NCBI RefSeq assembly: GCF_000785535.1 | Contig: NZ_CP007595.1 | Span: 1,922,001 to 1,986,000, forward strand | Length of the DNA: 64,000 nt | Direction: 5' to 3' | DNA from: Arthrobacter sp. PAMC 25486 | Lineage (GTDB): Bacteria > Actinomycetota > Actinomycetes > Actinomycetales > Micrococcaceae | Shown: piece after piece, positions 59,144 to 64,000 of the stretch | Numbering within the stretch: position 1 is the first letter of the stretch | Layout: each line of letters begins with the position of its first letter | Made by a program: the position numbers and the translations under genes | Notes under the pieces: generated by a model | The model's database searches: none | What the model saw: the letters and a program-made list of their open reading frames with translations, nothing else | Told to the model about the DNA's origin: nothing

Positions 59144-60099
59144 GAGGTCACTCCGGTCAATTCCATGAAGGCGGCATCCAGGGTTGGTGCCGTGATTTCC
59201 AGGTCGGTGGCTGCCAGTTCACCCAGCAACAGCCGTGCGGCAGCGTCGGAGCCGGGCCCCGTCACAAAGATCCGCTGCCCCGCGAGCCGCACCGAGGTGA
59301 CCCGCTCCAGTGCGCTGAGGGCAGCCACTGCGTGGTCGGTGGGCAGGCCTGCCGGGAGCGTGGCACTGACAACCCGTCCCCCGGTTGCCTCGCGAAGCTT
59401 CGCGGTGGGTCCGTCAACGAGCACCTTGCCGGACCCGATGAGCACGGTGCGCTCGGCAAAGTCCTGCGCCTCTTCCAGATAATGGGTGGCGAACAACACG
59501 GTGCGCCCCTCGAGGGCGTCAGCCCGCATGGTGTCCCAAAATGCGTGCCGGGCCGCAACATCCATGCCCGCGGTGGGTTCATCCAGGATGAGCAGGCGCG
59601 GATCGGGCAGCAGCGCCAGAGCAAATTTGAGCCTCTGCTGTTCACCGCCGGAGCATTTGGAGACCTTTCGTTTGGCCAGCGAGGTGATGTCGGTCCGTTC
59701 CATGACGGAGTCGATCCGGTCCCGGGCCCCGTGCAGGGCGGCAATGGCCGTCACGGTTTCACGCACGGTCAGATCCCGCAGCAACCCACCGGTTTGCAGC
59801 ACCGCTGAGACGTCCCCCGCCTCAACCGCTGCGCGCGGACTCTTGCCGAACACGCTGACGGTTCCGGAGGTGGGAGCTGTCAACCCGAGCATCATGTCGA
59901 TCGTGGTGGTTTTTCCGGCACCGTTGGGGCCAAGGAAGGCCACGATCTCACCCGTGCCCACGCTCAGGTCGATCCCCGCGACGGCTTGCACCGGCCCTTG
60001 GGCGGTGCGAAAGCTTTTGCGGACCGCCTCAAGTTTTAGTGCCGGGGCTGGTTCCGAGGTTGCGGCGGCCGCCAAATGTTTGTGCGTCTTGGTTTGCAT
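59140..60099 (-). CDS. ABC exporter ATP-binding subunit (DrrA-like)
   Basis: A 319-residue ATPase with Walker A GPNGAGKTT, Q-loop VLQTGGLLRDLTVRE, signature SKCSGGEQQRLKFALAL (a Cys replaces the usual Leu before SGG), Walker B LLILDEPTAGMDV and switch His in ATHYLEEAQD. A DrrA-type C-terminal domain (about 225-319) is present. The ATG at 60099 is taken, although AAGGA abuts it; a GTG at 60129 is possible. First gene of ATPase-permease-kinase-regulator. Confidence 0.92.
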   Translation of the reverse strand: MQTKTHKHLAAAATSEPAPALKLEAVRKSFRTAQGPVQAVAGIDLSVGTGEIVAFLGPNGAGKTTTIDMMLGLTAPTSGTVSVFGKSPRAAVEAGDVSAVLQTGGLLRDLTVRETVTAIAALHGARDRIDSVMERTDITSLAKRKVSKCSGGEQQRLKFALALLPDPRLLILDEPTAGMDVAARHAFWDTMRADALEGRTVLFATHYLEEAQDFAERTVLIGSGKVLVDGPTAKLREATGGRVVSATLPAGLPTDHAVAALSALERVTSVRLAGQRIFVTGPGSDAAARLLLGELAATDLEITAPTLDAAFMELTGVTS

Positions 60100-60191
60100 T
60101 CCTTCAGTTTGCTCGACCCCGTAGGTCACCGGAAGTGCAAAATGTCACGCATGCCCCGTGATGCGGCCCACTTCGCTAAACGCGCTCTTGA

Positions 60192-60245
60192 GTACGACGG
60201 CGGCACTCGCCCATTCCTGATGAAACTCACCTGCCGCCGTCGTGC
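60192..60245. repeat. ACGACGG-type palindrome, copy 5
   Basis: Arms GTACGACGGCGGCA (60192-60205) and TGCCGCCGTCGTGC (60232-60245) are complementary except for one position; the centre has TGATGAAACTCACC as at 56572-56638. It lies 10 bp past the end of the four-helix protein gene and so ends the WXG100 module. Confidence 0.83.
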
Positions 60246-60255
60246 GTTGGGAGGC

Positions 60256-60768
60256 TCAGCCGTGGTGTTTGGTCAGCCAGCTTGCATACAGTTCGTCGCG
60301 GCAGCGCATGATGTGCCGGATGCGGTAAAAACCCAACAGCATCACCGCAGGGAACGCTGCCATCATGAGAAGGAGGGCCATGGCGTCCGGCTCCTTCCCG
60401 CGCGGAGCGAACAAGATGGCAGCCAGGCAGGCGGCAAGGACCAGGCCGAAGGCGATCCAGCCGCTGATGATGCGGTTCCGCGTGTTGCTTTCCACCCGGT
60501 CGCTGCCTTGGAGTGGTTTGGGCGGCTTGCTGGTGAAGCGCAGCCCAGCGGTTGCCAGCCAGCCGAGAGCGGTCACTCCCAGTCCCAGCAGCGCCATGGT
60601 GAGCCCGTTTTTGTGAGACCCGTACATGACTGCGGAGCTGAGCGCCCATGCTGCGCCGGCACCGGTGATGCACAGACCGCCAAGGAGTGCGGCAAGCAGG
60701 ATGACCCGTCTTTGCGCGTAGCCCAGTGCGAGCTGGGCATAATTGTCTGCCGGGGCCGGGTGGCTCAA
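60256..60768 (-). CDS. Four-helix membrane protein, candidate immunity protein
   Basis: A 170-residue protein with four predicted membrane helices (about 21-48, 54-78, 103-122, 128-150) and a charged loop between helices 2 and 3 (KPPKPLQGSDRVESNTRNR). Its TTG start overlaps the stop of the preceding gene (TTGA), a tight coupling. I do not recognise the family. Given the WXG100 protein with a hydrophobic Gly-rich tail two genes upstream, a role in protecting the membrane from that protein is a reasonable hypothesis. Confidence 0.7.
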   Translation of the reverse strand: MSHPAPADNYAQLALGYAQRRVILLAALLGGLCITGAGAAWALSSAVMYGSHKNGLTMALLGLGVTALGWLATAGLRFTSKPPKPLQGSDRVESNTRNRIISGWIAFGLVLAACLAAILFAPRGKEPDAMALLLMMAAFPAVMLLGFYRIRHIMRCRDELYASWLTKHHG

Positions 60769-61412
60769 CTCTGGCCGCGCAGAGCAGCCACGACCACTGC
60801 ACCAGCAGGTCCTTGAAGTTCGCGCACCGACAGCTGCCCGTCATCGGTCACGGGCAATGCGGCCAGCAGGGTCGGCTTGCCTTGTTCCACCTTAATGTTC
60901 GCCACCACAGGTTCCGCGTCGAGGACCCACTTTTGCGAGACCACAAGGCCTGCGCCAACTTTTTGCGCATCCGCCACGGTGCCGTCCACCACTTGTCCCA
61001 CAAAGTCCAGGATTTCGGTGTCCTCGCGCAGCGGCACACAGATGTATTCACTCAGCGGCTGCAGCAGGAAGGCGGCCTTGGCGCCCACGGATTCCACCAC
61101 ATAGGTGGGAAGTGCAGACTGGTCCTGCCCCACCCGGGCAATCTGGTACCAAGTGTGCCCGCTGGCGAGGATCCTGGCGATGATTTCGGCATCACCCTGC
61201 AATGCAATCTCTTCGCCGTCGCGGCGGACCGAACCCCGGACGTTGAGGGTGCTGATCCCGGCCCGGACCAGGTCGCTGTCATCCGGCAGATCTGCCAGGT
61301 TCAGGACGCTGCGGCTGAGGTCGATCTCCTTGCCGGAGTTAAAGGACAGCAGCGCCAAGATCTCGTGGCTGGTGATGCGGTAGGCGCTGGCGGGAAGTTC
61401 TTGCGTGTTCAT
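60765..61412 (-). CDS. Soluble protein linked to the WXG100 gene, possible chaperone
   Basis: A 215-residue soluble alpha/beta protein beginning MNTQELPASAYRITSHEILA. Its pattern of short strands and helices (VLNLADLPDDSDLVRAGIST, ASGHTWYQIARVG, YVVESVGAKAAFLLQPLSEY) loosely recalls EspG-type ESX chaperones, but no diagnostic motif proves this. It lies 78 bp after the WXG100 gene and is coupled to the four-helix protein. ATG 61412 is chosen; the open frame reaches 61463. Confidence 0.65.
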   Translation of the reverse strand: MNTQELPASAYRITSHEILALLSFNSGKEIDLSRSVLNLADLPDDSDLVRAGISTLNVRGSVRRDGEEIALQGDAEIIARILASGHTWYQIARVGQDQSALPTYVVESVGAKAAFLLQPLSEYICVPLREDTEILDFVGQVVDGTVADAQKVGAGLVVSQKWVLDAEPVVANIKVEQGKPTLLAALPVTDDGQLSVRELQGPAGAVVVAALRGQS

Positions 61413-61490
61413 GGATTCCTTGGGGGTTTCAATGTGGATTGCTGAGCCGGGCGTGGCGTGCAACCGGAATGCTGTTGCGTCTTGCCGTGG

Positions 61491-62378
61491 TTATTTAATC
61501 CCAACCAGACCTCCCAGCCAGCCTATGCCGTCCACGATGCGCTTGGTCACTGGGATGTCGCCGGAGAGCATGGAGGCTGCGCCCCAGAGGAGCCCAACGG
61601 CACCGATGGCAACGCCGAGCGGTGCTCCGACGACAGATGTCGTGGCGGCGATGGCAGCGGCGGACAAGACCGTGGAAACCACACCGTCGGCCGCCCGGAA
61701 TCCATCCCCATGGGCCATGCCTGAGGCGACATCCGCGATGCCCAAGCCAACACCCACCACGCCAAGAGCCCTGCCGCCCACGTCCATGGCGTTGCTGAAC
61801 TTGGGCATCATGGCGGCGAGTTCATTTCCGTCAGCCAAGCTGATGTTGAAAGCAAACTTATCCGCCGCGAACTTTAGTGCATTGGTCACACCCTGGGCCT
61901 GTGCGCCATCCTCGATGCCCAAGACATCCTCGGTCAACCATTCAAGGCCGCCCGGCGCCGGGACATAGCCGGGATCGGTGAAGGCCCCATCGAGGGATTC
62001 GCCGGTTGGGGAGTCGCCTGGGGTGCTGATCTGGGGGCCACCGTCGGAGCCGCCTGTACCTGCGGATCCTGAGCTGCCAGTGTCTCCCGGCCCACCAGAA
62101 CCACCCGTGTCGGCGCTGGCCTTTTCCTGCTCGTCGGCCTGGGCGAGGAGCATTTTGGACATGTTCTCCAGGCTTGCTCCTGCCGTGCGCAGGGTGGGGC
62201 GAAGTGCGGATGCCCACCGGTTGCGGAAGCTGTCGGCGTCAAACCCCGACCATTGGGTACGTGTGACGGCGGCTTGGAGGGACGTTGCGGTGTTATCCAG
62301 GTCCTGCCCGGACAGACTCATGGTTTTGGCCAGCTCCCGTAGTTCTTCCGGGGCGGCGCCGAGCATTCCCTCACTCAC
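61491..62378 (-). CDS. WXG100-domain protein with glycine-rich hydrophobic C-terminus
   Basis: A 295-residue protein. Residues 1-90 form a WXG100-like helical hairpin with the motif W43-S-G45 (TRTQWSGFDADSF). A Ser/Gly/Pro linker (92-145) follows, then a C-terminal region with two strongly hydrophobic, Gly/Ala-rich stretches (about 201-220 and 232-272; VSTVLSAAAIAATTSVVGAP, LGVAIGAVGLLWGAA), separated by a short polar turn. WXG100 N-domains target proteins to type VII secretion; glycine-zipper C-domains are found in membrane-depolarising effectors. GTG start after GAAAGGA. No ESX secretion genes lie in the window. Confidence 0.78.
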   Translation of the reverse strand: MSEGMLGAAPEELRELAKTMSLSGQDLDNTATSLQAAVTRTQWSGFDADSFRNRWASALRPTLRTAGASLENMSKMLLAQADEQEKASADTGGSGGPGDTGSSGSAGTGGSDGGPQISTPGDSPTGESLDGAFTDPGYVPAPGGLEWLTEDVLGIEDGAQAQGVTNALKFAADKFAFNISLADGNELAAMMPKFSNAMDVGGRALGVVGVGLGIADVASGMAHGDGFRAADGVVSTVLSAAAIAATTSVVGAPLGVAIGAVGLLWGAASMLSGDIPVTKRIVDGIGWLGGLVGIK

Positions 62379-62526
62379 ACAAACATTCCTTTCAAACCCA
62401 GCAGCTCACGGCCAACTGGCCACGGCGTGCATGGCTGCACCCCACCTGCCGCAATTCTAGTTTTTAGGCTACGGGGAATTCTCCGGCCCGGCGATGGGGA
62501 CAACTCCCCTGTTGCCGTCCCGGCTA

Positions 62527-64000
62527 CTATCCGGAATACGACCACTGGGCGATACTCTGCCACGGGCCAAGGTCAAGGGGTGACGGTGCAACACCCGAAA
62601 CGTGCTTTCCTGTGGCACTCAGGGCCGTTCGCTGAAACAGCGGGAGCCCGTAGCCTGCTTCAAAGACGAGCTTGTCGAGCTGCATTTTCAAGGCGTTTTG
62701 CTTGGCCGTGTCCGGATTCACGGCCAGGTCGTCGGTCAGCTGGTCCACTACAGGATTGGAGAAGTTGTTCAGGTTTGAGGCCGCCCCGGTCCGGAAGATT
62801 TGCGGCACCTGGCTGGAACCGGAGGGGTTTGCCGTCCAACCGTACAAGGCGACGTCGAAGGCGCCGTCATGGAGGGCAGACTGCCATTGCGTGCCGCCAC
62901 GCCCGGCGTCCGTCACCGTGAAGCCTGCCTCTTGCGCTGCGGCCGCGATGAGTGAGTATTCGGTGACCCGGTCGGCGTCGTCCTTGTTATAGAGGATGCG
63001 CACGGTGGGCCGGGCGCCGTCGAGCAGCTCCTGGGCTTTGTCCAGGCTCGTCTTGCCGGGATCGGCGGTCTCGGCACGGTTGGCCGGGAACTGGTTGCTG
63101 CCGTTGCTGCCCGTGGACTCCTTGTACGGGACTTGGGAGGGGCGGAACATGAACGAGTTCAGCACCTGCGCCTCGGGGTCAAGGGGTTTCGCGACATCGT
63201 CGACGATGTGCTGCCGCGGCACGGTGTACAGGAATGCGGTGCGCAGGTCCTGCTCGGCAAAAACGCCCTTGAAGTTCAACACGAGCTGGTCAAAACCGAG
63301 GCCCTGGCCCTGCTGGATCGCCACTCCCGAGGACTTCAGGTCCGCCAGCTCGGCGAGCCGTTCCGCGGTGGGCGTGAGGGAGATGACGTCGGCGCTCTGG
63401 TCCGCAAGGGCCGCGATCTGCTTCTCCGGATCGGATTCATAATGCACTGTCAAGGTGTCAACCTTCGGCACCTCACCCCAGGCGAAGTCCTTGTTGCGTA
63501 TCAGCAACAGTTCCTTCCCGGCCGTGATTCCCTTGACGAGGTAGGGTCCGTTGGACAGCGCCAGCGAAGGGTCGGGCATGGAGTTTGTGTCAAAGCCGGT
63601 GTTCCAGAAATCGGCGACCTTGCGCAGCGTTGGATTCGCCGGCACGGTATTGGCCGGGTCGCCCTGCGGCACACTTGCCAGCAAATCGCTCAGTGCCGGC
63701 GCGTCCATGAGACCGGCCCGGGCGGCAACAATATGTGCGGGGATGGTCACCGTGGAGCCCAGCGCTGTTTCCCAATCCGAAGAAGGCGTGGAGTAGGTAA
63801 GCGTCAGTGATTTGCGGTCGTCACTGATCACCGGCAGTTCGGTCTTGGACAGGCCCGCGGTGTCCCCCGCAACATGAAAATATGCGGTTCCGCTGATGAC
63901 GGCGAACTTCTCATTCAGCGTCGCATCGTTGAAGTAGCCGGACATGGCCGCCCACTGCAGGAGCAGGTCGTCGGCGCTCACCGGCTCCCCGTCTGACCAC
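62527..64000 (-). CDS. Family 5 solute-binding lipoprotein, LpqW-like; 5' end beyond window
   Basis: About 490 residues of a family 5 extracellular binding protein; signal peptide and start lie past the window end. Visible blocks include WSDGEPVSADDLLLQW at the start (family SDG..TAxD motif), NGPYLVKGITAGKELLLIRN, and YGWTANPSGSSQVPQIFRTG. The divergent, substrate-poor style and typA nearby suggest the LpqW group (Rv1166), linked in mycobacteria to lipomannan synthesis rather than transport. Peptide binding cannot be excluded. Confidence 0.85.
   Translation of the reverse strand, partial: WSDGEPVSADDLLLQWAAMSGYFNDATLNEKFAVISGTAYFHVAGDTAGLSKTELPVISDDRKSLTLTYSTPSSDWETALGSTVTIPAHIVAARAGLMDAPALSDLLASVPQGDPANTVPANPTLRKVADFWNTGFDTNSMPDPSLALSNGPYLVKGITAGKELLLIRNKDFAWGEVPKVDTLTVHYESDPEKQIAALADQSADVISLTPTAERLAELADLKSSGVAIQQGQGLGFDQLVLNFKGVFAEQDLRTAFLYTVPRQHIVDDVAKPLDPEAQVLNSFMFRPSQVPYKESTGSNGSNQFPANRAETADPGKTSLDKAQELLDGARPTVRILYNKDDADRVTEYSLIAAAAQEAGFTVTDAGRGGTQWQSALHDGAFDVALYGWTANPSGSSQVPQIFRTGAASNLNNFSNPVVDQLTDDLAVNPDTAKQNALKMQLDKLVFEAGYGLPLFQRTALSATGKHVSGVAPSPLDLGPWQSIAQWSYSG

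Noticed and set aside
60227..60844. 205-codon frame alternative for the four-helix protein locus
   Set aside because: Arg/His/Gly-rich translation without helices; the overlapping frame at 60256-60768 has clear membrane segments and TTGA coupling.

Overview
The window reads as chromosomal core DNA of a high-GC Actinobacterium, most likely an Arthrobacter-type member of the Micrococcaceae. The support is: mshB (mycothiol synthesis), a DUF3117 protein, an actinobacterial-type dapD, GTG/TTG starts, pervasive GTGA/ATGA translational coupling, and gene neighbourhoods that follow the Mycobacterium tuberculosis Rv1165-Rv1234 order. No rRNA, tRNA, insertion sequence, prophage or CRISPR array was found.

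Layout. 1-6.9 kb: a glycine regulon. gcvP-gcvT (minus) and cycA-purU (plus) diverge, and each transcript starts with its own tandem glycine riboswitch. 7-20.5 kb: two MFS exporters, a UbiB-like kinase, a small P-loop kinase, a ferritin-like protein, an RNB ribonuclease, a DEAD-box helicase with a long leader, a sodium:solute symporter with a 43-aa partner, and a PHP phosphoesterase. 20.5-32.4 kb: aminopeptidase P, a stress protein, an MgtE_N/CBS protein with DUF1003, mrp, tatB, sigE, an O-methyltransferase, DUF3117, a PIG-V-like mannosyltransferase, tagA, a DivIVA-like protein and a LOG protein. 32.4-35.8 kb: a gluABCD-type glutamate ABC importer. 35.9-47.7 kb: dapE, a membrane-anchored molybdopterin oxidoreductase, dapD, gltA, dapC, fdxA and mshB. 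47.8-56.4 kb: a dppABC(DF) peptide importer and typA. 56.7-60.1 kb: a four-gene two-component/ABC exporter operon. 60.2-62.4 kb: a compact WXG100 module. 62.5 kb to the end: an LpqW/family 5 binding protein cut by the window edge.

The most interesting parts are (i) the WXG100 protein with a glycine-rich hydrophobic C-terminus, followed by a soluble protein and a translationally coupled four-helix membrane protein, which together resemble a type VII secreted membrane-active effector with an immunity protein; (ii) the divergent riboswitch pair; and (iii) several families of short palindromic or tandem intergenic repeats: four GCAGT-type palindromes, five ACGACGG-type palindromes, two head-to-head arrays of 32-bp units, a separate 32-bp tandem, and an 80-bp structured repeat present twice. 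Many sit between 3' ends, where they may act as terminators; one abuts the remains of a decayed regulator gene.

Long open frames antisense to real genes are common here because of the GC content and were not called. Functional calls rest on motifs and remembered family features; no database search was possible.
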